Source of the DNA: Camarhynchus parvulus
Lineage: Eukaryota; Chordata; Aves; Passeriformes; Thraupidae
DNA length: 64,000 nucleotides
Reading direction: 5' to 3'
Assembly (NCBI RefSeq): GCF_901933205.1
Contig: NC_044590.1
Coordinates: 4,293,501-4,357,500, forward strand
In this document: in pieces, positions 49,704 to 63,300 of the stretch
Numbering within the stretch: the stretch's first letter is position 1
Layout: each line of letters opens with the position of its first letter
Made by a program: the position numbers and the translations under genes
The notes under the pieces: generated by a model
Databases searched by the model: none
What the model was told of the DNA's origin: nothing
Seen by the model: only the letters and a program-made list of their open reading frames with translations

Positions 49704-52700
49704 TCCTTTTCATGGAGGAACAGTTTGACCCTCGGCTCCTTGTTTCCATGCCTGATGTGGGGAGCTGTTGTACATACAGAATAATATTGGCTGCTTGGTA
49801 GCAAAGCAAAACCATCTTGACAATTCTTAGGTAGTGGGAAATGGGAAGAGGAAAAATGTGAAAATTGTTAAAATTCCACTTTCTTGGGCAGGTGCTAAAG
49901 CTGTACCTGTCAGTGAGCACTAATAGGGCTTAGTTCACTTGGCTGAGCATTACTCAGGGGAGATTTTGGGCCAAGTTTCCATCCTTGCCAACAGTTTCTT
50001 TCTCCACTGTAATTCATTAATTAGCAGCTATACCTGTTTACGTAATGAAGTGTCGGAGAGCTTTTATCAGTGTGTTGCCATCTGAAATGTCACAGTGTTC
50101 TCTTGATCAGATTAGAAATGTCTGACCAGAAAGTCCCCGGTGTTTCAGGGCATTGCATGTGACTCGTGAAAGGGAACAGTTAATGATGGTGACAGTGAAA
50201 GAGTCAGACCAGGCACATTTTCTACAGTGTAACTTCCCAATGCTCAAATATTTGAAAGTCAAAAAAAAATTAATACTTTTGTGCACTCAGTGTGTAAATT
50301 TAAACTTATGTTCTCAAATGAGATGTTTTAATTCTGTTGCTGTGTCGTGCTTAGAAATAAAAAACTAGCCCAGACTCCAGCCCTGTTAGACCCCTAACCA
50401 GTTTATAATAAATGTGGAGATGCCAGGATTACCATCCCCAGATGTGGAGCACAGCATATGGTGCCTATGGTAGCAAAATACAGCTTGCACTGGGGTCCTG
50501 GTAATGAGTTTCTATAGGTGTGTACATATAGATTGCTGTAACACTGGAGAAAGATGCAGAGCTGCCATCATGGAGTAAATTTAGATGGGTTTTTACTTTC
50601 TCTTTGATAAGGGCCTGTCTCTGTTGTGATGTGACTGGAGATTAATTTCAGCGAATATTAGTATTTAAAAGGGTTTTCCCCTCATCGTTCCCTTAATCCC
50701 TTTTTGCTGAATGTATGCTTCATTTCATTCTGTTCTGTGCTGAGATTTGTTGAAAGGGATGGAGAAGAGTTTGTATTTCCCTTTTTGGCAGCCTGAGCTC
50801 TATGTGGTTTGTGTGAATTCTTCTTTCAGGAGAGAACATTTAAAGGCAAGAACTCCTCTTTGTGCCTGTGGAAGGGTAAAATCAAGCCTCTCCTACAGCG
50901 CGTTTCAAAGCGTTTCACTAGGAAACAAGAGCATTTTGCATTCACATATCCTAACCAGGATTCATTTTGAAGAGGCTTGAAGGCAGTGACAAATAGAGGG
51001 ATTTTATAATGTGTAACTCGGCTGAACTGCCAGGGTTCTGCAGAGAGGCATCCTTTGTGCAGAGCTAAAAATGTCATAGGCTAGAATGAAGTAATAGCAT
51101 AAAGTAAATTTCTGAGATTTTCCTTTAAAAATATGCTTCAAGTATTCACAATAGAGCTGTGCTTGTAAAGCAGTCAGACCTGTCCCCTAGAGATTAATTA
51201 GTAGTACAATGCTTGATTTTGAAAAGGAGAAGATGGTAAAGGTGGCTGCATTGAAAATCTTGTCAAATGTCTTGAAAATGCATGGAGAGAATCAGGAGCA
51301 AGAACACTGCAAGGGAGCAGAAGGATGTCCAGAGACACACAAACCCACTGTGGAGAAGGTGGCATCACCCTGTTGGGTTTAGCAGAGGTTCTCCTTGGCA
51401 CACAGGCTCTGCTCAGCCCCTCCATATCCACTTTGGGACTCACATCAGTGGTGCTTCCCTTTCAGTCTGGGGATTGCCCTGTCCTCTGGCCGTCACAGCA
51501 GATCTGTAGGGCGAGACACCAAATCCTCCCCGTGCTCCAACCTCTGCCATCCTGAGAAAACAGGACCTGATCCCAAAATATGTTACTGTTGAACTTTGCT
51601 GTTAGTCCAGAAGGAAGAAACAATATCAGACCAAAGAGCTCAGCTTTGTGAAGGGTTTAACACGCTCTTACAGTGACCTCCTGTGGAACAGAGCAGACAC
51701 CTTGGTGCCCTGCACTGGGGCACTGACACTTTTGCCAAAGCCCACGGCCCCTCACATCCTGCATGGCTCTGCCAAAGACTCCCACACGTTTCCTTACTCT
51801 TCTCAGGCAAGATGTGGATTTCTTTCCGGCTGAATGAACTCTCACCTTCAGAACAGACATCTCTGATTAGTGTTTCAGAGCCACAGGCTGCTCAGTGTGT
51901 GCGAGGCCAGAGCCAGCACCTGCCTTCAGCAGTTCAACTACCCAACCCTGTTCTTTGCATGATGGGTTTAATAAATGTTACATCAGTTTTAATATCATGA
52001 GTATTTCATTTACAAGGTGATGATGTGTTTGTAGAGCATGCAATGCATTTCATTTAGCAGTTACATACACTGAGGGATGCATTGAATAAAATATTACTTT
52101 AAAATTAGATGATTTCTTTAATTCTATATACAGGCTCTCTGGGTTAATACATATTGCATCTAACTCAAGCAGTGATGTAGCTTCTGTAACCTACTTCTTC
52201 ATGCATTGTAATTCTTTCCATTGTGTTGTCCAGTGAATTTTATGAGTATTATTTGCTAATATGTTCATTGTATTTGAATAAGAAAGCAAGTCATTCCAAT
52301 GCAGTGACTGATCATGCTGTGAAATTAGATTTTGAGAGCAGCCTGTAAAGGGAAATAGTCTGTTTGCTTTTTTAGGGAACTGTTGCCCCTGTGGTGTTGG
52401 CTTTGCCTTTTTGAGAGTGTCTGCAGTGCTAGAGCCACTCCAGGGCAGAGGTGCAGCAGCAGCTGCTCCAAAGCAATTCCATGGCTGGAATGGCTGGGAA
52501 TGTGTGGCCTAAGGAGGAACAGGAGCCCCTGTACAGGAGCCACTGCCCCAAGAGTGAGGCGTGGGGACAAGGCAGGGGACACCTCAGAGCACCCAGGACA
52601 GGTGAGTTCTTCGAGCAAGGCAGGGGCAGGCACAGGGTCCCTCTTTGCATGAGTGGAGCTGAGGACGTGTCCCCTCCTGCTGCTAGAGGCTACAGGGGCT

Positions 52701-54497
52701 GTTCCAGAGTGGCTCCAGCCTTCCCACAGCGTGGCATCCATCACTCCTGTAGCCTTGCACGTTGAGGATGCACTAAATTGTCAGCCAGCTGAGGGCTTCC
52801 CTTTTATCTCCTACCTTCTTCCTTGTTTGAGAGAGTAGAAAGACAAATTAAGGCATTCAGGCTCCGTGCTACATGAGTCACTCATCTTGAGTCACTTGTG
52901 GAAAAACCCATTCTGGGCTTTTTTGGGCTGTGCTGCTGAAGGAGTCCACAGGACCTCTCAAGTACCTCCAGGCACAGTTTCTAAGCCCTTGAAAGTTTCA
53001 TTGCAATGTTGTTTGATACGTTATCCAACAGAATAAAATATTTCCAGTTAATGTTTTAAACATGTGCAGCTCTAAGCAGCAAGTGCAGAGAGGCCAGCAG
53101 TGAGCAGAGATGAGAGCCTGCATTTCAGCCTGCTCCTGCATCACACTTAGCTCTGGAAACCTCTGGAAATTGCAGTCCCCTTGTTTGCTGCTTTCATGGA
53201 GGGGGAGAAGAGGAAAGGGGGAGGGAAAAAGCTTTTTGGGAGCTGGAGCCACCTGCCTCGTGCATATTTCTGTGTACAATAGGGAAAGAGATGATTCAGC
53301 TGCCGTGCAATGAATATTTTGCTGGCACGAAGTCAAGATGATCAGAAGAGTGAATTCATCCTGCAGGTTCTATTTCATCGGTTTCACATCCAGAAAATGT
53401 CCTTCTCTCCATAAAATCCTGGTTATTGTGCAGAGAGATGAGACCCAAGCGCAGCACGGACTCTGGGAGGCAAATGACTGTGGTTGGGGTAGGGCATCAG
53501 ATCTGAAGGCAAGGTCTGGGTCCCTTTCCCACCTGTGGCTGGGTGTGTGCTGGAGCCAGAGCTGAAAACTGGGAGGGAGGTTCTCAGGGCTGTGGTCTGG
53601 CTGAGTTAAATGTCCAGCTAAGTCTCAAAGATTTTTTAATTTATAATTTGCTGGGGGAATCCAGTAGGACTCCACAAGCTGAAGCCATCCCCATCATGTC
53701 CTGGAGCTCCTTCTGTGCCCCAGAAGGTGCCTAAGGGCTCGTCTTGGCAAGGTGACAGCATCTCAGATTTCAAACACACAAACTTTATCTGAATAGTAGT
53801 AGATTGGCACGAGCAGATGATGCTTCTTCATGTCCTTGTAGCGTGATTTCTGCTGCAGTGTGAATGTGCACATGAACAGCAGCAGGTGTTCAGCAAGTGC
53901 CAAGCAGATCCTTGGGTTCTTTGTAAATTGGCCTTGGCTGATGGAGTGAAAGGAGAGAGGAGGGAGCCAGGAGGGTGTTTAACCCTTTAGCTGGAAATTG
54001 ACCTCAGTGAAGCTGTAAAGAAGTTGCATCTTCCCATAATTGCATTAATTATATTCTGAGGGATTTCTTATTTTCCTTGTATTTAAATGAGGTAGAACTT
54101 GACTTTTCTTCCCCCATTCCATTTTCATCCTTTTTTTCTGGGCAGGACTGCTTATCTAATCAGCCACTAGTGTTTTCTCTGACAGCCTCACAGCTGTAGT
54201 GACACTCAGTCTCAGTCACATCAAACAAGCAAATGACTTTCATTCACAGCACCTTTTGTCTGATCAAATAGGTAATTACTACGTGAAATTAAAGGCTTTA
54301 ACAAAAAAGTTCTTTATTGTTCCTGACTGACAGAAGCAATACAAAGAGAAAGTGCTGTGATTCAAATGCCATGGTGACACCAGCCCCATCGTGGAAGCAA
54401 TCAAAGGCATTACTTACACACTCCAGTGAGAATACAAACCAGGCAGAGGCAGACTGACAGACTGCCTTTAATCTTTGCTACACCCCACAACTCTTCC

Positions 54498-54514
54498 TTT
54501 TTTTTTTTTTTTTT
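54498..54514. repeat. Poly-T run (T17)
   Basis: Seventeen consecutive T residues. On the minus strand this would be a poly-A tail, but the adjoining sequence shows no recognisable retrocopy or LINE. Confidence 0.9.
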
Positions 54515-57277
54515 AAGGAGGATATCATTTTATGCAAATAGTAAATATGACAGGAAGATCCAGATATTTGAAATGTATTTGAAGGATCAGTGGAGTTCCC
54601 ACCATCAGTATGTAGGGTGCTGTCTTTGATTGCCAAGTGACATCAGGCTAATTCATGCTGTGGCTTTTGGGACTAGCAATGTAGATTTCCTTGGAGCAGA
54701 AAACAAAACAAAGAGACTTCTTTGAAAATGAAGAATTTCAACATTTATCCTCAGCATCTCCTGTTAAAGCCAGCATTTCATCTTCTGTTCTCTTGCTCTG
54801 TCCTTTAATCACTTCTTCTCTCTGCTGGTGAGCATCATTCTCTGCTCTTTGCATTTTACCTCTGGGAGAGGTAGGTTTGCCACCAAGGTGCTTTCAATCC
54901 AGTTTTCACAAAGGAATGATGATAGAAAATGGGATGGATACAGTTTCTCAAAAAGCTTTTCTTTAATGAGGGCCACGGGGTTACTGCAGTGAGCAGAACT
55001 AATCGGGGAGCCTGGTTCTGAGCATCAGCCTGTGCAAGGGAGGTAAAGAGAAAAGTAAACATCAAGTAAATATGCCTGTTTGTCTATCAGTTATTAGTAG
55101 CACAGAGCTGCCAGGAACCGAGTCAAGGTCGTGTTTGAGCAGGTATCTGTGACAAGAGATTGCAAGTCTGAATTATGCCAGCAGGGAGATACAGTATATT
55201 TGCTCTCACCTTCCCTGGGTTGTGGGCCAAGTGGATAATCTGCTTTTTTTTACAAACTTTTAGGGTAATCTGCTTGTTTTTCACCTTAGTGCATTCCAGG
55301 GAAACCTAAATTTATGGAGGTGGTTTTATGTTGGAGCAGGTGATGTGCTGAGGTTGGTACCCCCACAGGGATGTTCCCATGAGGGGCCCCCATGGGTTCT
55401 GTGCAGCTGCTCGGGTACCTGTGCTGAGTCAGACTGTAATCACAGAGCTGCTCCACTGAAATTAGTCACAGAGCTGTGCATTAACCTGACACACTGCCTC
55501 AACCCAGACATTTACAAATACGTAAGGAATACTAATAGCAATGTGCTGTGAGAGTGCAGTCTCTCCCTGGTCTGTGTGCCAGGGCAGAAGATGTGCTTTG
55601 TACCCGTGCTGGGTACAGCTGATGAAGTTCTAGAGGTGAGGTGACAGCACAGCCGAAGTTCCTCGGCAGCAATCACAGATTTTGGGAGGAACAGGTTCCC
55701 CTCACCTACAGGAGTAGCACAGAGTGAGCTGAAAGCCAGCCCTGTACAGGATCAGCAGGGATTGCTGGCCACAGACCACTTAGGATCAAAGTGTGGGTCA
55801 TAAATCCAGCTGGTTCACAGACTCATTTGCCATTCCCCGAGCCTGCATCTTCTGTGCCCTCCGCTCTTCACCGTGGTGTCCCCACTGAGAGCAGCTGAGT
55901 GCAGTTTTGTTAGAAGCAGGCCTGCTTGTGGAAGATCAAACGGCAATTGTAGCCAAAAATAGGATTTTTCCTCATCTGCCTCTAGCTAGGAATAGGAGAC
56001 AAATCCTTTCTCTGCGGCCTGTGCTGTACATGAGGTTATTCATTAGGACTAGTCAGGAGCTAAATTAGAACCCAGCTGCCACTCGTTGGGTAGTTCATCA
56101 TGCAGAGCAGACCACTTTGTGGCTCCCACCACTGCAGGGGAGCCAAATGCACCTCCAGAGGCTGTTTTTTACCTACACATCACCAGACGGTTTGGGCACA
56201 GATTGCTTGAGGGGTGGAGAGCAATCTCTGAGCTCCTGGGGCTGCTCTATCCCAGGAATCCAGCAGCTTGCTCCTGCTGTTCCCAGCAGTCCTGCAGAGC
56301 AGCCCTGTCTCACTGGGTGAGAGCACAGTTTAGCAGTGGAGGCAAAGCAGGATGTCATTATATGGATATATAGGATTTCCTAAGCTTTTGAGAGTCAATT
56401 CAACCGTTTTGAAAGAATATATGCAAAATATGTGCTTGGCATTGAAATAGCTCCAAAGTCTGGGAAGAATTGCAGCCTGTGGATGAGGCTATCTCTATTG
56501 TCACATGAGGTTTATTGTAACTGATGTTTAGCAGCTTGGGATATTCCTACCTGTAAACTCAAGCTGCTGCTTTTGCTGATTGACAAAGGCATCAATGCTG
56601 TTTGCAGGTCTATAGGAGAATGTAGGTTAAAAAGCTTAAGGAAAAGATGTCTGGCACACTTCTGAATGGGTATTAGAGGAAAAAAAATGGTAAGCATTCA
56701 AAGCAGAAAACTACAAAAAATGACTTTATAATGTCCATTTAATAGTGGTTTGGGAGTGGAATGAATAGATGAAGAGGCCACAGGGAAGACAGACAGCAAC
56801 ACACTTGGATATGGCAGAACTCCTGTTTGCATAGCTGCTGGTGTCAGAGCCCAGCCTGGTACCAGCAAATGTGCACTCCAGCAAGGGAAAGTTTGATTTC
56901 TAACCTTAAAGACACAATCTGTTTTCTTGGATTTGTTTCAAACTCTGCAGTGCCAGCTGCATAAAATACCACTAAGCTTTTGCACAGAGACATTTATAAT
57001 CACTTTACCCTGTAGCAGGGAAAAACGTCTCCATTTAGACACTCATTCTGAGTTCATGCACACATTAAGGACAAACTTTAGATCTTAATGAGGTGTAGGA
57101 GGGTTTTTTCCCCCCTTTAGTTCTGTTTTCTTTTCTCTTATAGATCATACTATATTTCAGAGCATTAGGAAGAGAGATGCTGAATCTTTAATGTGATGTG
57201 AAACGAAAGAAACATTCTGAACTGTAACAGAGATGAACTTCAGAATTGTAATCTCTTTAAATCCTGATCCAGCACTC

Positions 57278-57313
57278 ACTGAAGTCAATGGAAAGGCTTC
57301 AATTGATTTCAGT
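57278..57313. repeat. 12-bp inverted repeat, possible ancient interspersed element
   Basis: ACTGAAGTCAAT (57278-57289) and ATTGATTTCAGT (57302-57313) are complementary except for one G-T pair, with a 12-nt loop. The ACTGAARTCAATG word also appears at 31628-31640. This resembles the inverted tips seen in old dispersed repeats of sauropsid genomes, but I cannot name a family. Confidence 0.5.
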
Positions 57314-60300
57314 TTCTAAAGCTCAGTGGGTTATGTTGGTTTTTGTCGTGTTAGTTTAACAACTTGCACTTCCTTCTTTGGAATTCTCTTCTGGTACATT
57401 TATAAATATAAAAGCCTTCCAAAAGCCCCTTAATACACTCAGATTCTGGTGGTTGTGCTTAGTTCTGGCTGGAGGTAGTGGCTTACAAAGGGTTAAATGG
57501 AGACCTTATCTGCATGTCCGAGTTTCTCCTGGATCATTTCATCCCCCACCCAGTTTTCCTTGCATCTTTGGGGGCATGGCTGTGCCAAGAGCACTGCCAG
57601 TCCCAGCACAGGTGGTTCAGAAATCTCCTCAGGACATGCCATAGTTGTGCACAGCCTGCTCTGAAGGCTGACCCTGTTCCCTGGGTCCTGATGCAGCCAC
57701 CTTTTCCCAGGAACAGGCTGTTCCTGGATCTCTGCGTCCTTGGTTCCACCCCAGCAAGAGTTTCCTAAGCTTCTGAATTTGTGTTTGATCATAACGGCAA
57801 GATAACAAACCACTTCAAATTATTTTAATTTTGGGAAGCCAAGCTGGATGCAAGTATTCATTTTTTCAGGGAAACAGTCAAGTTGTTCAGGGATTTTTTT
57901 TTTATTAGATTGGATTTTCTTGTCTCTCTGGCAAGAAGTGACTAAAGATCTCAATACTGCGGACACTTTCCTGTAAGCAAAATGCTGGAACTGTGGAATA
58001 TTTTCGTTTCACTAAACCTCATCTGTCAGCAAAGTGACCAGTTGTGAAAAGCATGTTTGTAGTTTTGTCTTAAAGTGCAGATCTGATCAGTTCTTTTAGA
58101 CTATCTGGAGCATGAACATAAATATTAACAAAAGGCTCTGTATAATTCAATATTTACTTGTCAGCCTGTGCCCCTTTGCCCAGCATTCATAGCAAGACAC
58201 CAAAAGTTTAGGGTTTTTTTCCTTTTAGAATTTTGTACTTTGGACCCGAGAAGCTTGCTTTGATTATTAAAAAATACATATCTCAAACCTTTATTTGCAT
58301 CTGAGCATTTTGGCTATTTCTTTGTGTGCCTGGTTGGCTTTGATTCTTGTTAAGTGTTTGCAAGTAAGAAGAGAATAAAGAATGTGAACAAAAGGCTTTT
58401 AAGGATATATCCTGCTGGAAAGCAACCTAGAAGTCATGACCATAAAGAAAAAACCTAGTGCAGGAGCTTTTATGTATGCTGCCTTTTGCTTCTGCAGATC
58501 TTCTTATCTCAAATGCGATTTTTCATTGTGCTTCATGACAGATTTTACCATTGATGGTAGAAATAGAAAAGTTATAGACCTGACACTTGTGTGCAGAAGT
58601 TAAGATCTGAATGAAAAGGGTGTTCACCCCTAATGCTGCACCATGACAATCTTATTAGGTATGACTGTATCTGGTTTACTTAGCAATGAGCCTTTTCAAA
58701 TAAAAACAGTTCTTTCTGGTATTCATAAGACAATTCATATCAAATAATACCCAGTTAGAACTGTTTGAAAATTGCTACTGATTTCACTAGTCTTGGAGCA
58801 GTTGTAGGATTGGAAAATCGTTGGAATTTCCTATTAGGGTTGTATAAAAACTATGTTCTTATTGAACATAAGGGAACATTTGGTAAAATAAATAGGTTAT
58901 GAAGATGTGTTAGTGTGCTGTGCAATGCTAAATAGTAGACATTGACTTCTCAGCTGCTATGTGGACTTCTTGTTTTTGTTCTTGCGTGCCCTCATGTACA
59001 GGGGGTGTAACTGGTGGATGAACTTGGCTGCCTGAGCATGCAGTGTTGTTGTGATGCTCAGTGATGGGTCACAGAGAGCAAACAGAGAGCATGGAAAACC
59101 ACATGGCCACGTTTTATTCCTGCACAGGTTAAAGTGCACCCCAAGCACAAGGCTGTAAAAATGTATTATCTTAATCTCTGGGAATGTAATCTCGACTCTG
59201 CCACTTATTTCCATTTGGTTTTTTATGCAGATGACATCAACCTCTTGGTCAGTTTCCTCTACAGAAGGAGAATTCATCCTGTTGGAAAATCTTTTTAGAT
59301 TTGGCTAAAGAATTAATCTCTTAAGTTTTTTTGGTGTTTTTTTCTTCCCAAATAAATTCCTGCTAATTCCTGTGAGGAGAATAGTAAAGCAGAGCCAGCT
59401 CAGGGCTTCCCAAGGCTGTGGGTGGATTCAAGAGGCTGTTTGTTCCCACCACAGGACAGAGGATGGAGCTGGGATGAGGATGGAGAGCCCAGGAGGTGAT
59501 GAGCTGTGGCCCTGCAGGGAGAGATGGATGTGAGTGGAAGTGGTTCTCCTGGGCTTTGGCACTACCCTTGTGCAGTTCTGGTTTTTTCAGTCTCTGGTAG
59601 CAGTGACAGGAGCCAGGCTGGTTTTCCAGGGCTTAGAAATCCCTGAATGAGGTCAGAGGGAGCAGAGTTGATTTTGTCACAGCCTCCCAAACCACTTCCC
59701 CACACAGCAGCCTTTGCTCAGAGCCAGCCCTGTGTAAAACTGCCGCAGGAATTTCATCTCCTCACTTATAATGCAAATACAGAGCAGCTCAGCTGCCCAA
59801 AGTGGATCTTTTTTAGATTTGCCCAGGTGTTCCAGAGAGGAAAACATGGGCTGTGACATGCACTTGGCATTACCAATCATCAGTTCCAGCAAGCCTGGCC
59901 TGTGTGGAATCAGTACCAAGTGCTGTGTTTTGCAGTGTTGTGGGCAGTGCCCAAATGTCCAGCTTGGAGCTGACCCTTGTGTGATCCCAGCACCACAGAG
60001 AGGGGTTCAGCTGAGCAGGCAGAGCCAGGAAGGGACCCAGGAGCACCAAGGTCAGCTCAGAGCTGAGCTCTGCCTAAACATGGACAGCTCAGCAGTGATC
60101 CTGGAGCAGCATCCTCAGTTCAGAGCTGGGCAGAGGAGCTGTTTGCTTATCAAAGAAAGAAAAGTGGCATAAAAACGTGTTACCTCCTGAGAGGGAGGAA
60201 AGCTTGCTGGGGTTGTGCTGTGGCCACCAAGTCCCCCACAGTGCTAATCTGGGGACACTTGCACTTACAGGTCCTTGTATGCTGGGAAACATCTCCTGCC

Positions 60301-63300
60301 TGACTAATTATTCAGATGTGAAAATGGCTGAATTAAAGAAGGATTTGAATATGCTACTTCTCCTGTATCCTAAGAGAGCAGGATTATTCCTCTGTGCCTG
60401 CTCATTGGAGGAAATGGCAATGGTGGTTTTGGGGTGACCTCCTGGCCATTGGACATTTCTGTCCAAGTGGGAATCTTGGGGAAAGGGAACAGTCTGCTTC
60501 TTGCAAGGCACATGAAAAGCAAAACCCTGTAACTCTGAATGAGGGCTGTAGTCACTCAAATCTTGTTTAGAAAGGGCATAATATCTTTGCCAAACACATT
60601 TGCAGTGTTGAAGCTGCTCATAATTACGACCTTCATGAATTTATAACACTGTATGCTCCAGCAATGGAAAAGGCTCCTACACTTGAGCGATGAGATTTTG
60701 ATAAAATAGGATTTAAATATTCTATTAGCAGAAATGTTATATTAAATGATGAGGAGGCATTCAAATACTGCCTGACTTTCACCATGTGACTGTGAACTAC
60801 ATTATGCCTGGGTCAATTAGGCTATTTTAAACCCGTGGCTTTCTTGCATTAATCCTTTTCACAGAAAGCCAGTGTTCCCTCTGAATTTCACCATTTCTCT
60901 CCTCTGGCCTCCCCCTAATACACAGCACTGTCTCCTTCCACATCCAGCAAGCTCTGCTATTTTCCCTCCTTCTCTACTATGATATGAGCTGCAGTGCATG
61001 AGCACTGGGAATGGGGTTAACCTTGATCCAGCTTGAAATAGGTTCCTCAAGCTCCTGCTTGGATCCCCCTGCTCACTCCAGCTGCCCCAAAATGAAGCAG
61101 TGTCACATTTGTCATAACCCCTCCCCAGCTCACATTAGCAGTGTCCCAGGGAGCTGGGACACAGGATGGTGCTTTGGGAGTGTGCAGACCCTGGGGCAGA
61201 TTGCAGGGGGAGCAGCTTTGTCCACACCTTGTAGCAGGCTGGTCATTTCTCAAGGGGGAGAGAGAGAGGGGGGCTGTTCTGAGTATTTCCTGTATTGTGT
61301 CTGAAAGCTTAACAGAGATCAAATGGGAGTGTGTGGTGAGATGGGGTGGGAATTTACTGCACCCTCATTATTTGCACACAGGCACTCCTCAAGGAGTATT
61401 TCACTGGCAAAGTGGAATAAGCTGTCGCCTGCAGTGACAGTTCTAATGCAAACATCACCCCTGGGAGAGATAGCAGGAAATAGCCATGGAGGGAGTTGGA
61501 CATGCCTGTGGATGGGCTCAGAGGTTTGCCCCAGAATTTATGGCTGATCAGTAGATTGTTGCATTTGAGTTGACTAACATCTCCCTGTGTGTTTTTTTTT
61601 TCCTTCCCCTAGTGTTAATGGCCTTTTTCTTTTCTCTTTGTACTCCAGTGGTTTCTAAAGCAAAGCTGCCGCAGCTCAGAGTCACAGGCATGCTGCAATA
61701 ATTGACATGCTTTGTCAATCTCTCTGCTCTTTCATGACCAAGAGTTGACCCAGTCCCTCTCATATACCAGGTGTTTTCAGGGATTCAGTATTAAGACACA
61801 ATCGCTTCAGTGGATCTAAGAGATAAATCCTGTAATATTAAACTCTTAGTCAAATATTTTGAAATGTGCGGAGGCCACATAATTCTTTCTCTTTTTTTTC
61901 CATTTTCCAACAAGAAAATAAAACCTGCAGGACCTGAAAGATCACTCAATGATCCTCTTCTCAGTGATGTTGTATGGCACAGTTGGCGAGTGTACAAAGG
62001 CATTGGATCAGAACCAAGTCAGAATTAAATTTAGGCTCATGAAACTTTGTTCTCCGATTTGATTCTCAAAGCTGCTAATCCTAAATTATCATGAGAAAAC
62101 ATGTTAAAAAAAAGAGACATAAAGACATCAGAGCAGCTGAGCTTTCAAATGGAAAGTCAAGTCAGACCTGCTGTCTGCACGCTCTTTACTCTCTGGAAAT
62201 GGGATGTTGTAATTGCCTCCTGATCGGGCCTAATTGTGCTTACCTAAACCTGCAATGACTCTCCCCATTTACAGAAATCTTAAGAAAGCTTCTTCTGTGA
62301 GCCATTGCAAGCAAACAAACAGAAAATTGAATAAATCATCCCACAAAAATCAATTATTGAGGCAACAATTATTTCTGACTGGTTTTTTCACATCTGGCTG
62401 TGGTTTGCGGTGTTTTTCAGTGTGAATACCAAAGACTGTGAACCATGCCACAGAACTCAAGTTTGGATGCCAGCACTGAAAAGCAGAGTTGTAGCTCACT
62501 AATGAGATCCAGACAAACAGCAAGGAGGAAAATGCAAATAACACAAAGGAGGAGGAAAAGCATAAAAAAATTAGGAAACATTTTCATTATTCTTTCCCCT
62601 CTCCTATTGACATCTCAAGTAATTGTCTGGGACAGGCTTTCCGTAGCTCCCACTTAAGAAATAGTTAAAGGTCATGCAGTTTGGCCAGGCAAGATTAGCC
62701 ATCCTTACAGGCTAATAAAATCAATGTTCAGACAACATCACGGCCTGCATTTAGATGTATATCTTTTAGAACAGCCCAGCTGCACAGAGTGCAAATTGAT
62801 GATGAAAACTTTTCAAAGGTTGTTCCATTCTTACAGAAAAAAACATTGAGTTATCCAGTTTGTAGAGCAGCCAGTTTCATTTGAGCAGCCTGTTTGCTTG
62901 TCTGTCACTGCTTCTAGTCTAAACTTCAAAATCCCATGCAGGACAAATAATAATAAAGTAAATAAATTATATATCCAAGTGACAACAACAAAGCCCTCTT
63001 AAATTACTAATCCTGGACTCTATTTGTGTGAGTGGTCATGAGCAGACAGCAGCACTAAATATTAGTTTTTGTTCCCATTAACATCTCAATGTGTAATTAT
63101 TATTGTTTGTATTACAGCAAGCAAGAAATGTCAGCCCTGTTGCTAAAAATAAGAAGGTTGCCAGTAGGTCTCCTGAAGGTTCAAATATTTCATTAAATGG
63201 TTTTATGTTAGGTAGGTAACTATGCTGGTGATAATATAGTGTAATGGTAATATAATAGAAGCTACAAATAACGTTTTATGACTGTTTTGTTCTCTGTACT

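Noticed and set aside
49159..49920. 253-codon minus-strand frame with SPRGATF repeats
   Set aside because: It arises from the 21-bp minisatellite, whose stop-free units open several frames on both strands. The unique flanks show no domain.
54480..54620. Retrocopy suggested by the T17 run
   Set aside because: The sequence on either side gives no recognisable mRNA, SINE or LINE on the minus strand, so a simple homopolymer is the safer call.
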